A stretch of 64,000 nucleotides of DNA from RGIG5612 sp963589005 (GCA_963589005.1 CAVAJR010000003.1:1-64000), one strand, 5' to 3'; shown: positions 1 through 10,183, numbered from the stretch's first letter. Program-made: numbers and translations. The notes: generated from the letters alone by a model not told the origin.

Positions 1-1
1 C

Positions 2-844
2 TTTTTGTCTGCAGCAAATAAGTTTAATTTTAAGGTTACACTGCCTGTGTTACTATTTACAGACCTGTCTGCAGCTAACTTTGTTGAGGCATTTGACCTG
101 AAATTTTTATTATTCTGTGCAATTACAACATCGTTTACATTCTGGGGGACATGGGCGATTGCCAGATTAGTGATCAAAGACAGATCAAAGCAGGGTGAGT
201 TTGTCCAGGCATGTTACAGAAGCAGTGCAGCGGTAATGGGAATTGCGCTTATTCAGAATATATATGGATCTGCATCAATGAGCGGTATGATGATACTGGG
301 ATGTGTTCCGCTGTATAACATTTATGCAGTTATTTTGCTTCAGTCCACATCGCCTTTGGAAACTGGCAGGAGAAGCATCAGAAAGACACTGATATCCGTA
401 GCCAAGAATCCGATCCTTATAGGAGTAATTGCAGGTCTTGTTTCTTCACTTATCGGCATAGATTACCCAAGTATTATAGATTCCTCCCTTAATTATCTGG
501 CACGGATGGCCACACCGCTTGCACTTATCTGTATTGGTGCAGAATTTAATTTCAGGAGTGCCAGAGAGGTTATGAAATATTCGATTGCTGCAGCAATTGT
601 TAAGATAGTGGCGCTTCCTGTAATATTCGTATCAATTGCCATAATGGTAGGATTTAGAAATGAAGCATTGATAGCTATATTTGTTATGCTGGCAGGCGCT
701 ACCACACCGTCATCATTTATTATGGCCAAATCTTACGGCCATGAGGGAATGATAACGGCCGGAGCAGTGGTCATAACCACCCTGGGTTCAGTAGTTACGC
801 TGACAGTATTTATATTTTTATTAAAAACATTAGCATTGATCTGA
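2..844 (+). CDS. AEC family (auxin efflux carrier-type) transporter, 5' truncated by window edge
   Basis: The frame is open to the first base of the window, so the start lies upstream. A TTG at position 5 is probably internal, because the first membrane segment expected in this family is missing. About 280 residues are visible. They form a run of hydrophobic helices with the late-family pattern: a conserved stretch around PVLLFTDLS near the visible start, and a glycine- and threonine-rich GATTPSS segment before the last two helices. AEC proteins are inner-membrane carriers, often for organic acids or amino-acid-like anions. The substrate cannot be read from sequence. The next gene, addB, is 69 bp downstream and looks unrelated. 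Family assignment is fairly sure; substrate is unknown. Confidence 0.8.
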   Translation, partial: FLSAANKFNFKVTLPVLLFTDLSAANFVEAFDLKFLLFCAITTSFTFWGTWAIARLVIKDRSKQGEFVQACYRSSAAVMGIALIQNIYGSASMSGMMILGCVPLYNIYAVILLQSTSPLETGRRSIRKTLISVAKNPILIGVIAGLVSSLIGIDYPSIIDSSLNYLARMATPLALICIGAEFNFRSAREVMKYSIAAAIVKIVALPVIFVSIAIMVGFRNEALIAIFVMLAGATTPSSFIMAKSYGHEGMITAGAVVITTLGSVVTLTVFIFLLKTLALI

Positions 845-852
845 TATCTGAC

Positions 853-876
853 GATATGTGCCGGACGGCATATATC
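853..876 (+). other. Hairpin between the AEC transporter and addB
   Basis: A 10-bp stem (853-862 with 867-876, one G-U pair) with a 4-base loop GGAC lies just after the transporter stop. No T-run follows, so it is not a classical intrinsic terminator. It may protect the mRNA end or be a weak terminator. Its core GTGCCGGACGGC loosely resembles the start of the repeats at 13.6 and 25.6 kb, but the match is short. Confidence 0.3.
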
Positions 877-913
877 ATAGTGATGCCAGATTAATAGTTC
901 GTAGGATAAGGTT

Positions 914-3900
914 ATGCTAAAAATAATTCTCGGCCCTGCTTATGCAGGACAATCAGACATGCTGTGTAAGGAGATGGTTGAACGTTCAGCTGCTCAGCCA
1001 ACTTCTTCTTTTATTGCAATAGTTCCGGAGCAGTCGACTCTTAAGATGCAGCGGGATGTAGTTAATGCTCATCCGGCACATGCGGTCATGAATATTGATA
1101 TCGTAAGTTTCAACAGACTGGCACATAAGGTGTTCGGCGAGCTGGGATATAAGGAGACGGATATACTTAATGATACGGGCAAAGTGCTTGTGTTGAGAAA
1201 GGTTTTAGAGTCGTGCCGCGATGATATGGTCGTATATAAAAACCAGGTTCATATGCCGGGATTTGCATCTGAAATGAAGTCAGTCGTAACAGAGCTCAAG
1301 CAATATGCCATTGATGACAACCAATTGTTCCTTATGCAGCAGGCCGCTCACGATTCTGCCAATTCATTGCTCTATAGCAAGCTGCAGGATATCAGGCTTA
1401 TTTATCGCAGATTTTCTGAGGAAATAGAAAATAAATATACAACTCAGGAAGAGGTACTGGATATATTTGCAAGAGTGGTTCCTCAATCGAACATGATCAA
1501 GGGCGCTCATATATACATGGACGGATTTACCGGCTTTACGCCTATTCAGTATAAGCTTATAGAGGAATTGCTGAAGGCTGCCGCAGATATAACGATTACT
1601 CTTACGCTGCCGGAGGAGAAAATGTCAGATGATTTGCAGCTATATGATATATTCAGCCTCAGCAATCAGACATATGCGCGCCTAAGGCAGATTGCAATGA
1701 ATGCCGGCTCTGAGATAAGAATTGAAGCTGCGTCGAGGAAGAAGAACATCCCGGATGTATACAAATACGGGGCAGATAACATCAATTCTGAGATAGTTTT
1801 TATCGCAAAAGAGATCCTTGATAAAGTAAGAAATAATGGCGCCAGATTCAGGGACTTTGCTGTCATTTGCTCAGATATGGACTCCTACCATGATGTAGTG
1901 AAGGATATATTTGAGGAGGCGGGAATATCCTGTTTTATCGATTACAAGTCGCGTCTCGGAGAGAATGCTCTGTCTAGGTACGTTCTGGCTGCACTTCAGG
2001 CAGTTGCAGAGAGATTCTCTTACGAAAGCGTATTTGCCTGGCTTAAGAGCGTATTTGCAGACATATCATATGAAGATATATGCAGATTAGAAAACTATTG
2101 CCTTGAATTTGGCATCAAAGGAGCAAATGCATGGAGCCGGGAATTTGTAAGAAACAGAAAATTATTCACTTCATCAGGTAATGAGGAATATTTCTGGAAT
2201 CTTGAGGAAATAAATGACGTAAGAGAAAGGGCGATTGGGAAACTTCTTGAATTTTATAATTTATGTCGGGGACGAGATAGGACAGCAGCGGATTTTTCTG
2301 ATGCATTGACAGAGCTTCTTGAAAACGACAGGGTGCAGGAAAAGACAGAACAAATGTCAGAGGCATTTGCAAGTGCCGGTGATATGTCAAGAAGTAAGGA
2401 GTACGAACAGATCTATAAGCTCATAACAGAGCTTATAGAAGAAATATCTAATCTCATGGGTACGGAAAAAACGGATATCAGAGATTATATGAAGCTGACA
2501 GCCGGCGCACTTGAAGAGATCAAGGTGAGCATTATCCCACCATCACTTGATGCTGTCACTGTGGGAGATCTTACAAGAACGAGACTTGAGGATGTTAAGT
2601 ACCTATTTATAGCAGGCATTAATGATGGCAAGCTTCCGGCACCTGCATCATCAATGGGATTATTCACCCAGAGGGAACGAGACTTCCTTAAGGGTGAAAA
2701 TTTCGATCTGGCGCCTACAGCACTGGAAAATCTATGCACTCAGAATTATTACATTTATATGTTAATGATGAAGCCGGAAGATAGCTTGTATCTGTCTTAC
2801 GCAGCTATGAACATGGCAGGTGAACAGCTGATGCCTTCATATATCATGGATGATCTTGAATCCTTCGTACCCGGCATAAATGTGAAAGAAATAAATGATA
2901 TTCCGGATGAAACATGGAAGGTTCAAGCAGCCAGGGAGGTGGCATATGCTGCTCGTGAATTATCTGAACAGAGGGAAATTGATGACATTTCAGAAAAATC
3001 TCAGCAGCTTATGAGGTTTTTCGAGGCTAATGAACCGCAGGTATTAAGACAGGCTATTTCAGGTGCATTTTATAGCAACCAGCCTATGCCGTTGGATGAG
3101 CAGACAGCACTTGATCTGTATGGCGGCAAATTAAGAGCGAGCGTAAGCCGTTACGAGAAATATTATGAATGTCCGTTTAAGCATTTTATGAGCTACGGAC
3201 TTGAGATCAAGGAAAGACCGGAATACGAGGTAAAGGCGACAGATATAGGTAATATTTACCATGGCAGCCTGGAACTGTATGCAAGAAAATTAAAAGAAAG
3301 AGGGCTGTCGTTCAGGGACGTTGCTGATGATGTGAGCCGAGAGATCACAAGAGAATGTGTAAGTGAAGTTACGGCTGAAATGGAAAATGATGCAGCAACG
3401 GAATCAGAAAGAAATAAATTCATACTTGAACGAATTACAGAGGTCGCCTGCAAGACAACTGATGTATTGAGAAATCATGTTAAAAAAGGCAAGTTCGAGC
3501 CGGAATTATTCGAGCTGGCATTTGAAACAGATGATGGTGATTCCACAATATTCAAAGGAAAAATCGACAGGGTAGACATCTATGATGGTGAGGATGTGTT
3601 CGTTAAGATCATAGATTATAAGTCGGGCTCTAAGAAATTCGAAATAAAAGATATATATATGGGCATACAGCTTCAGCTGGCGGCATATATGGGAGCTGCG
3701 ATAGAAGAAGTCAAGAAAAAATACCCGGACAGGCAGGTTCTGCCTGGGGGCGTTTATTATTACCTGATCCAGGACAGCTTTGTAAATCCGGGCGAAGAAA
3801 GTAAGAAATATCAGATGAGCGGTCTTACCAATTGTGATTATGGTGTGCCTGACGCAATAGACAGTGATGCCAGACTAAATGGAAAAAGTAATATTATTAA

Positions 3901-4195
3901 CATAGGTTATGTCAAAGGCGGAGATTATTCCAATAGCTCAGTAATTGCAAACAGCAATGAATTTGCCAGCATGATAGCATTTGCAAATAATAAGATCAGT
4001 GCAGTAAGCAGTCAGCTGAAAGCCGGAGATGTAAGGATCGCTCCGTATATCAGCGGAAATTCTAATGGCTGCACATTCTGCGAATACAGAGATGTATGCA
4101 AATTCGAGCCATGCAAATGGGGCAGTGATTATAATGACAGTGCAGAAGGTGTAGACAAGAAGGACATGGAGAGAGTGATTTATGGCAGAATTTAA
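914..4195 (+). CDS. addB: AddAB helicase-nuclease, subunit B (AddB/RexB)
   Basis: This 1093-residue protein is the B subunit of the AddAB complex, the Firmicute counterpart of RecBCD, which resects double-strand breaks for RecA loading. The C-terminal RecB-type nuclease domain shows IIDYKSG with D901 and K903. The four cysteines that hold the AddB iron-sulfur staple are present: C753 (YYECPF), then C1053, C1056 and C1062 (CTFCEYRDVC). The length fits the family (about 1150). The N-terminal nucleotide-binding loop is degenerate: G7 to S14 reads GPAYAGQS, so glutamine replaces the Walker A lysine. The ATG at 914 has only a weak ribosome binding site (AGGATAAGG). The stop overlaps addA by 14 bases, which implies translational coupling. 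Identification is secure. Confidence 0.96.
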   Translation: MLKIILGPAYAGQSDMLCKEMVERSAAQPTSSFIAIVPEQSTLKMQRDVVNAHPAHAVMNIDIVSFNRLAHKVFGELGYKETDILNDTGKVLVLRKVLESCRDDMVVYKNQVHMPGFASEMKSVVTELKQYAIDDNQLFLMQQAAHDSANSLLYSKLQDIRLIYRRFSEEIENKYTTQEEVLDIFARVVPQSNMIKGAHIYMDGFTGFTPIQYKLIEELLKAAADITITLTLPEEKMSDDLQLYDIFSLSNQTYARLRQIAMNAGSEIRIEAASRKKNIPDVYKYGADNINSEIVFIAKEILDKVRNNGARFRDFAVICSDMDSYHDVVKDIFEEAGISCFIDYKSRLGENALSRYVLAALQAVAERFSYESVFAWLKSVFADISYEDICRLENYCLEFGIKGANAWSREFVRNRKLFTSSGNEEYFWNLEEINDVRERAIGKLLEFYNLCRGRDRTAADFSDALTELLENDRVQEKTEQMSEAFASAGDMSRSKEYEQIYKLITELIEEISNLMGTEKTDIRDYMKLTAGALEEIKVSIIPPSLDAVTVGDLTRTRLEDVKYLFIAGINDGKLPAPASSMGLFTQRERDFLKGENFDLAPTALENLCTQNYYIYMLMMKPEDSLYLSYAAMNMAGEQLMPSYIMDDLESFVPGINVKEINDIPDETWKVQAAREVAYAARELSEQREIDDISEKSQQLMRFFEANEPQVLRQAISGAFYSNQPMPLDEQTALDLYGGKLRASVSRYEKYYECPFKHFMSYGLEIKERPEYEVKATDIGNIYHGSLELYARKLKERGLSFRDVADDVSREITRECVSEVTAEMENDAATESERNKFILERITEVACKTTDVLRNHVKKGKFEPELFELAFETDDGDSTIFKGKIDRVDIYDGEDVFVKIIDYKSGSKKFEIKDIYMGIQLQLAAYMGAAIEEVKKKYPDRQVLPGGVYYYLIQDSFVNPGEESKKYQMSGLTNCDYGVPDAIDSDARLNGKSNIINIGYVKGGDYSNSSVIANSNEFASMIAFANNKISAVSSQLKAGDVRIAPYISGNSNGCTFCEYRDVCKFEPCKWGSDYNDSAEGVDKKDMERVIYGRI

Positions 4196-7100
4196 ATGGA
4201 CAGCCAGTCAGGAACTGGCAATAAATGCACCAACTGATAATATACTGGTGTCTGCCGCTGCAGGTTCAGGCAAGACAGCTGTCTTAGTTGAACGAATAAT
4301 AAGAATGTTGTCGAGGGAAGAAAAACCGTTGGACATAGACAGGCTTGTTGTTATTACATTTACCAGGGCAGCAGCCGCCAGCATGAAAAATAAAATATAT
4401 AAAAGGCTGAGGGAAGTAAGCAAGGAACATCCGGAGAATGTATATCTGCGCCAGCAGCTTATGAAGGTACAGCATGCCAGAATCTGTACCATAGATTCGC
4501 TGTGTGCAGATATAGTTCGCAATAATATCCAGGATATTGATCTTGACCCGGGTTTTAGGCTGGCAGAGGAAGCAGAGATACGTTTACTTAAGAAGGATGT
4601 ACTAGGTGAGGTTCTGGAGGCGGAATATGCCCGTGCATCAGAAGGCTTTTTGCAATTTGCAGGATATTATGTAGATAAGAATGACAAGAAGCTGGAAGAC
4701 ATTATCCTAAAGCTTCATGCTTATTCAGAGAGCCATCCGGCACCGGAGGCATGGCTTGATGCAAGCGCGGATATTTATGCAGATGCCGGAAATATGTTCG
4801 CAGATGAGAAGTATCTGGAGGGTGATAATGAGTCTGATTGGATGTCAGATTATAAAAATATTGTAATAAATGCACTGGAAAACATTCAGACCATGGCATT
4901 GCAGGGACGGAAAATTGCCCGGAGAAATTATGGCCCGTTTAAGCATGAACAGTTATTTCAAGATATATTAAGCGCAGTGACTGAAATATTAAAATCTGAA
5001 CTGCCCCTTGACAGCATAAAAAATAAAATTGAAGCGATAATAGATAATTTCCCGAAAGCTCCCAGATATGGCAAAAATGACGAGGTCGATGAAGACCTTA
5101 AGAATTATGCCAAAAGCTTAAGTGACGGGATAAAAAAACAATTAAATTCGCTGCATGATGATTTTCTGTATGCTGATTATGAGTCTATGTGCAGGGAACT
5201 GGCTGCGTGTGAGCCTGTTGCTAAGGCAATCGTAAGTACTACGAAGAGATTTGCAGCATCCCTTAAGCAGGCCAAGATGGAGAGACAGATAGCGGATTTT
5301 TCAGATATCGCCCATTATGCATTGAAGGTGCTGCTTAGATATGACGAGGATGGCAGGATAATTAGGGACGCGAATGGACATATTGCTTATACAGATACAG
5401 CAGACATTATGTCCCGTTCCATAGATGAGATAATCGTTGACGAATATCAGGATACTAATGAGCTGCAGGAATATCTGGTAGGTGCTCTGTCTTCAGAAAG
5501 ATTCGGTCGTCCGAATGTATTTATGGTAGGTGACGTTAAGCAGAGCATATATGGATTCAGAATGGCATGTCCGGAATTATTTACCAATAAGTATGACAAT
5601 TACAGGAAACTTAACGATATCGCGGATTATATTCCTTATAATGCTGTCGCAGACAAGAAGTCTCCGCACGGCTGGCTTATCAAGCTGGATATGAATTTCA
5701 GAAGCCGAAGGGAAGTTGTAGATATTACCAATTATGTATTCAGACAATCAATGATCCGCGAGGTAGGAGGCATTGATTATCAGGAAGGACATGAGCTGGT
5801 ATTTGGTAAGTCAATAGAACAGGACGAGGAAAAACTTTCAGATCATACGCCGGAGATCTTCTTCATTAACGGAAAAGGAGACGGCAAGCAGGCCAAATAT
5901 CAGGAAGGCTATGAGATAGCAAAACGCATAGAGCAGCTAACGGCAGAAGGCAAATACTCATTATCAGACATAGCAATTCTTACAAGAAATTCTGATAATC
6001 CGGAGCTGGAGCAGGTACTCACGGAACGAGGAATTGCTGTTATTAAGAGTTCGGGCAAGGGATATTTCGAATGCTTTGAAATAAGGCTTATATTAAATCT
6101 TCTTAATATAGTTGACAATCCATACCAGGATATACCATTTACAGCTGTGTTGTACAGTCCGATATGCTCGGCAAGTGCAGACGAGCTGGCAAGAATAAGA
6201 CTTGCAGGCGGCAAACAAAAATCAATATACGAGTGCCTTCTTGATTATTGCGAACAGTCGGACGACAAATTTACCTGGTTTGTGCAGAAGCTGGATAAAT
6301 GGCGCAGTATGTCGCAATACATGAGCGTTTGCGATTTTATAGAATATGTAATGAAGGATTCCGGACTTCAGAACATTCTGTCAGCGATGCCCCAGGGCAT
6401 GGACAGAATTGCAAATATAGGACTTCTCAAATCGAAGGCACAGACATTTGCCCGCGGCAGTTATACAGGGTTATTTAATTTCCTCAGATACATGCATGAA
6501 ATTCAGAAAAATGACATAGACTTTGGCAAGGTCAATGCTGCATCGGGTTCTGTTAAGGCTGTTACCATGATGACGATCCATAAGTCCAAGGGTCTGGAAT
6601 TTCCTGTTGTCTTTCTGGCAAATTGCGGAAAATCCTATAATAAAACGGATGTAAACAGGTCGAACATTATACCTGACAGAAGACTGGGAATCGGCATTGA
6701 ATACAGAGATGTCAAGGCGCGTCTGAACCAGAAGACGGTGCTGATGCAGACTATAAGAAGACTTCAGAAGACAAGCCTCTATGCTGAGGAATTAAGGCTC
6801 CTGTATGTAGCAATGACCAGAGCTGTGGATATGCTTATTATATCGGGAGCAACGCAGGGCAACGAATCTCTGGATTCAAGCATAAAAAAATGGGATGAAG
6901 AGAAGCATTTTGCAGAAGACAGGCTTAAAGCTTATAAGGTTATGGATTGTTCGAGTTACATGAAGGTCCTTGGACTCACACTTCACAAGAACAGAGAAAA
7001 CAATACCTTGTACAATCTGAATTATCTGCTTGAATATGAGACAGAAGAAAAACGAGCATCTGAGCTGATCGAAAATCAGATAACAGAGGATAAGGTCTAT

Positions 7101-7973
7101 GAAATAGCCCGAAGAGAGACAGATATATCAGGTATCGAGCGGCAGTGCAATTATAAATATCCATTCGATAAGGCGGCACATATACAGGGCAAAATATCGG
7201 CCTCTCAGCTGGAAAATAAGGATTTCGAAAATCGGAGTCTGACAGTGACTGCTCCGTGCGGAGGCATAAAAAAAGCAGAAAATGGAACAGGCAGCGAGGG
7301 CATATTATGCAGGGATACTTACACAGATGCTGAGGTTGATGACAGGGAAACAGAGTTTGATGAAACGGAAAATGTCGTAAGAAGAACAGAACGCAGGAAT
7401 CACGGACATAAGGGCAAAACTGCGCTCACAGGAACGGATAGAGGCAATGCTTATCACAGATTCTTTGAGCTGTTAGATTACAACAAGGACATCAGGCAGC
7501 AGTTGGACGAATATACGACATCAGGCAGGATAAGTGCAGAATATGCCGGTGCTATAGAGATATCCCGTATGGAGACCTTTATAAATTCTGATATCGGTCA
7601 GCGGATGAAACAAGCCTTTAATAAAGACAAGCTGTTCAGAGAACGACAGTTCGTTAAGGGCAGCTACGCAGATATTGCGAAGATAAAGACTCGGACCGGT
7701 ATGTCTTTCAGCTCATCGCAATCCGATGTTGAATTGTTGCTGGTGCAAGGTATAATAGACGCATATTTTTTTGAAACATCAGAGGACGGCGTGGAGAATA
7801 TAATCCTTGTGGATTATAAGACCGATAAGTCAAGAGATGAAGGACATTATACTGGGAGATACATGTCGCAGCTTAATGAATATGCAGACGCTCTGGAGAA
7901 GACGCAGGGAAGGAAAGTAACAGAGAAGATCATATATTCAATAGAGTTGGGTAAGGCAATCCATTGTGATTGA
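4182..7973 (+). CDS. addA: AddAB helicase-nuclease, subunit A (AddA/RexA)
   Basis: This 1263-residue UvrD-like superfamily 1 helicase with a C-terminal nuclease is the motor of AddAB. Visible motifs are Walker A AAAGSGKT (K31), motif II DEYQDT (D420, E421), motif III VGDVKQSIYGFR, a late helicase motif MMTIHKSKGLEFP, RLLYVAMTRA, and the nuclease VDYKTDK (D1211, K1213). Both nuclease sites of the complex (AddA and AddB) therefore look intact, which fits the two-nuclease AddAB arrangement. The gene starts inside the 3' end of addB. No gene follows for about 170 bases, so addBA is probably a two-gene operon. Length and motifs are normal for the family. Confidence 0.97.
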   Translation: MAEFKWTASQELAINAPTDNILVSAAAGSGKTAVLVERIIRMLSREEKPLDIDRLVVITFTRAAAASMKNKIYKRLREVSKEHPENVYLRQQLMKVQHARICTIDSLCADIVRNNIQDIDLDPGFRLAEEAEIRLLKKDVLGEVLEAEYARASEGFLQFAGYYVDKNDKKLEDIILKLHAYSESHPAPEAWLDASADIYADAGNMFADEKYLEGDNESDWMSDYKNIVINALENIQTMALQGRKIARRNYGPFKHEQLFQDILSAVTEILKSELPLDSIKNKIEAIIDNFPKAPRYGKNDEVDEDLKNYAKSLSDGIKKQLNSLHDDFLYADYESMCRELAACEPVAKAIVSTTKRFAASLKQAKMERQIADFSDIAHYALKVLLRYDEDGRIIRDANGHIAYTDTADIMSRSIDEIIVDEYQDTNELQEYLVGALSSERFGRPNVFMVGDVKQSIYGFRMACPELFTNKYDNYRKLNDIADYIPYNAVADKKSPHGWLIKLDMNFRSRREVVDITNYVFRQSMIREVGGIDYQEGHELVFGKSIEQDEEKLSDHTPEIFFINGKGDGKQAKYQEGYEIAKRIEQLTAEGKYSLSDIAILTRNSDNPELEQVLTERGIAVIKSSGKGYFECFEIRLILNLLNIVDNPYQDIPFTAVLYSPICSASADELARIRLAGGKQKSIYECLLDYCEQSDDKFTWFVQKLDKWRSMSQYMSVCDFIEYVMKDSGLQNILSAMPQGMDRIANIGLLKSKAQTFARGSYTGLFNFLRYMHEIQKNDIDFGKVNAASGSVKAVTMMTIHKSKGLEFPVVFLANCGKSYNKTDVNRSNIIPDRRLGIGIEYRDVKARLNQKTVLMQTIRRLQKTSLYAEELRLLYVAMTRAVDMLIISGATQGNESLDSSIKKWDEEKHFAEDRLKAYKVMDCSSYMKVLGLTLHKNRENNTLYNLNYLLEYETEEKRASELIENQITEDKVYEIARRETDISGIERQCNYKYPFDKAAHIQGKISASQLENKDFENRSLTVTAPCGGIKKAENGTGSEGILCRDTYTDAEVDDRETEFDETENVVRRTERRNHGHKGKTALTGTDRGNAYHRFFELLDYNKDIRQQLDEYTTSGRISAEYAGAIEISRMETFINSDIGQRMKQAFNKDKLFRERQFVKGSYADIAKIKTRTGMSFSSSQSDVELLLVQGIIDAYFFETSEDGVENIILVDYKTDKSRDEGHYTGRYMSQLNEYADALEKTQGRKVTEKIIYSIELGKAIHCD

Positions 7974-8063
7974 TGCATATGCTGTTCCTGCACAGAAATG
8001 CTGCAGCCAACTGTTTTAAAAAATTAGAAATTTAATATCCGTGCACATTAGTATGGGCAGTTT

Positions 8064-8088
8064 CAAACAGTCAAACAGTGACTGTTTG
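8064..8088 (+). promoter_or_regulatory. Palindromic operator candidate upstream of the S66 peptidase
   Basis: A perfect 17-base palindrome, CAAACAGT-G-ACTGTTTG, lies at 8072-8088. The left half-site CAAACAGT is repeated directly in front of it at 8064-8071. The spacing to the gene start at 8148 would suit an operator or a site overlapping a promoter. No T-run follows, so it is not a terminator. No regulator gene is adjacent. This is an inference from symmetry only. Confidence 0.35.
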
Positions 8089-8147
8089 CCGGGATTCACT
8101 GCGCAAAAACAACGAGAGTGAACATTAAAGAAAGACGAGGAAAACCA

Positions 8148-9182
8148 ATGATATTTCCTAAATATTTACAGTTCGGAGATACGATAGCCGTGACGGCCCC
8201 GAGCCATTCGATTGACAGAGAGCCTGATATAACGAGATTTAAGAATGGTCAGAAGCAGCTGGAAAGCCGAGGATACAAGGTTGTATTTACTGACAATGTA
8301 TTTAACAAGGCTGACAGATACGGAAGAAGCTCATCTGCCGAGGAGAAGGCTCACGAGTTTAATGCCATGGTGCAGGATAAGGATGTATCAGCAATTTATT
8401 CGGCATCTGGCGGAGATTTTCTGGCAGAAATGCTGCCATATGTAGACCTTGATGCATTCAAGTCCAATCCTAAGTGGGTTCAGGGATATTCTGATAACAC
8501 GTCACTTCTGTATTATCTTACAACAAAGTGTGATGTTGCCACTGCATATGGAGCCAATTTCGGCGACTTCGGAATGGGCGAATGGGAGCTGAGCGTAAGC
8601 AGAGGTCTGGAAGTTCTGGAGGGATGCTGTAAAGTGCAGGACAGCTTTAAGATGTATCAGGATGGCTTTGGTGCCAGAGGTACAGGACTGGAGGGCTACA
8701 GTAAGGACAGCCGGGTAGAATGGAAATGCATTAATTCTGAGGATTGCAGAGCATCATTTAAAGGAAGGCTGTTAGGCGGATGCATGGATGTTTTGCTTAA
8801 TCTCGCCGGAACTCCATATGACGGCACGATGGAATTCATAGAAAAGTATAAGGATGATGGGATCATCTGGTATCTGGAGAGCTTCGACCTTCATTTTGAG
8901 CAAATGATGGAAGGACTCTGGAAGATGAAGGAGATGGGATGGTTTAAGTATGCGGCAGGGTTCGTATTCGGACGACCATTGTTTTATCCGACAGAAGGCT
9001 GGGATGGCTCAGCGCTTCCTTCATATGAAGAAGTGCTGTTGGAGAGACTGGGTGAACTAAATCTTCCTATTGTAACCGGTGCTGATATAGGCCACAAGGG
9101 GCCGCAGTTTGTTACCATCAATGGAGCACTGGCAGAGATTAAGTGCGCAGGAGACGGAACGGGTACACTTATATATTTATGA
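8148..9182 (+). CDS. Peptidase family S66 (LD-carboxypeptidase / MccF-like)
   Basis: This 344-residue serine carboxypeptidase belongs to family S66, whose members cleave LD-peptide bonds of muropeptides or hydrolyse microcin C-type acyl adenylates (MccF). The Ser-Glu-His triad can be placed at S115 (GYSDNTS), E244 (WYLESF) and H316 (ADIGHKGP). The N-terminal GDTIAVTAPS motif is typical. I chose ATG 8148 because GACGAGGA lies seven bases upstream; an upstream in-frame GTG at 8118 is less well placed. MccF-type members have a longer loop than LdcA, and this protein's length (about 340, versus about 300) leans towards the MccF-like branch. Function in recycling versus self-immunity remains open. 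Confidence 0.85.
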   Translation: MIFPKYLQFGDTIAVTAPSHSIDREPDITRFKNGQKQLESRGYKVVFTDNVFNKADRYGRSSSAEEKAHEFNAMVQDKDVSAIYSASGGDFLAEMLPYVDLDAFKSNPKWVQGYSDNTSLLYYLTTKCDVATAYGANFGDFGMGEWELSVSRGLEVLEGCCKVQDSFKMYQDGFGARGTGLEGYSKDSRVEWKCINSEDCRASFKGRLLGGCMDVLLNLAGTPYDGTMEFIEKYKDDGIIWYLESFDLHFEQMMEGLWKMKEMGWFKYAAGFVFGRPLFYPTEGWDGSALPSYEEVLLERLGELNLPIVTGADIGHKGPQFVTINGALAEIKCAGDGTGTLIYL

Positions 9183-9198
9183 TAGGAAAATCAACGAA

Positions 9199-10062
9199 AT
9201 GAGATCAAGCAGCGCAAAATTATTGATGGCCATGGTGTGTATCGCCAGAGGCACATCATTTTTATTTTCCAAGACACTTATGAATACAATGTCGCCGATG
9301 AGTGTTATGGGCGTAAGATTTACGATGTCATTTATCATTCTGGCAATTGTATTTAGTGATAGACTGCGACATATAAGCAAGGCAACGCTCAAGGGCGGCA
9401 TTATGCTTGGAGTCGGATATACAGTTACAATGATCTTTGAAATGTATGGATTAAGGCTGATAGATACGGGAACAAGTGCCTTTATAGAGAACATGGCGAT
9501 TGTGCTGGTGCCTATATATGCCGCGATATTTACCAGAGTCCTTCCAAAATTCAAGACAATATGCTGTGCGGTAATTGCTGTTCTGGGAGTAGGCGGTCTG
9601 TCATATTCTGAAATGCAGCAGGGAGGCTCGGCACTGGGAATAATTTTGGCTATCTGCGCGGCATTGGCATATGCTGCATGTATAATGCTTACCGATAAAG
9701 TATCTAAGGAGGGAGATCCGATTGCAGAAGGCATGATCCAGTTGGGCGTTATGGGTGTGCTGACTATGATAATGGCATTTTTCACAGGCGGACTTGACCT
9801 TCCGTCAACGGGGAACCAATGGGCGATGATGGGCTGTCTGGTTCTTATATGCAGCTGCTTTGGATTTGCATTCCAACCAGTTGCGCAGAAATATATTCAG
9901 GCCGAGACTGCAGCCATGTTTACAGTGGTTAATCCCTTAAGCTGCAGCGTGCTCGGAATCCTTGTGGCTGGCGAGGATCACGGAATTATTAAGATTCTCG
10001 GATGCATGATGATCGTTGCGTCAATGGTGATTTATAACATGAATACCTTTAAACAAACGTAA
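9199..10062 (+). CDS. DMT superfamily (EamA) transporter
   Basis: This protein of about 287 residues has ten predicted hydrophobic helices arranged as two EamA halves. It is a small drug/metabolite transporter-type permease of the cytoplasmic membrane. The pattern ARGTSFLFSK in helix 1 and the closing helix after VVNPLSCSVLGIL are family-typical. The open frame continues 90 bases upstream into the S66 gene, but ATG 9199, shortly after that gene's stop at 9182, with AGGA upstream, is the more likely start. It ends at the bidirectional terminator at 10148-10183. The substrate is unknown; members export amino acids, nucleotides or toxic compounds. Confidence 0.85.
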   Translation: MRSSSAKLLMAMVCIARGTSFLFSKTLMNTMSPMSVMGVRFTMSFIILAIVFSDRLRHISKATLKGGIMLGVGYTVTMIFEMYGLRLIDTGTSAFIENMAIVLVPIYAAIFTRVLPKFKTICCAVIAVLGVGGLSYSEMQQGGSALGIILAICAALAYAACIMLTDKVSKEGDPIAEGMIQLGVMGVLTMIMAFFTGGLDLPSTGNQWAMMGCLVLICSCFGFAFQPVAQKYIQAETAAMFTVVNPLSCSVLGILVAGEDHGIIKILGCMMIVASMVIYNMNTFKQT

Positions 10063-10147
10063 ATGTTTAAATGCGAGTCTTTTCTAACAATAGTAGGAAA
10101 TGGCACCAATATTGTTTTTATCATTTCTTGTAAAGGGCACTATGACG

Positions 10148-10183
10148 AAAAGAAGTCATCCGCTTCTACGGATGACTTCTTTT
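10148..10183. terminator. Bidirectional intrinsic terminator between the DMT gene and asnS
   Basis: A perfect 15-bp stem (10148-10162 with 10169-10183) with loop CTTCTA has A's on its left flank and T's on its right flank. It can therefore end transcription from both strands. It lies exactly between two convergent genes. Confidence 0.9.
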
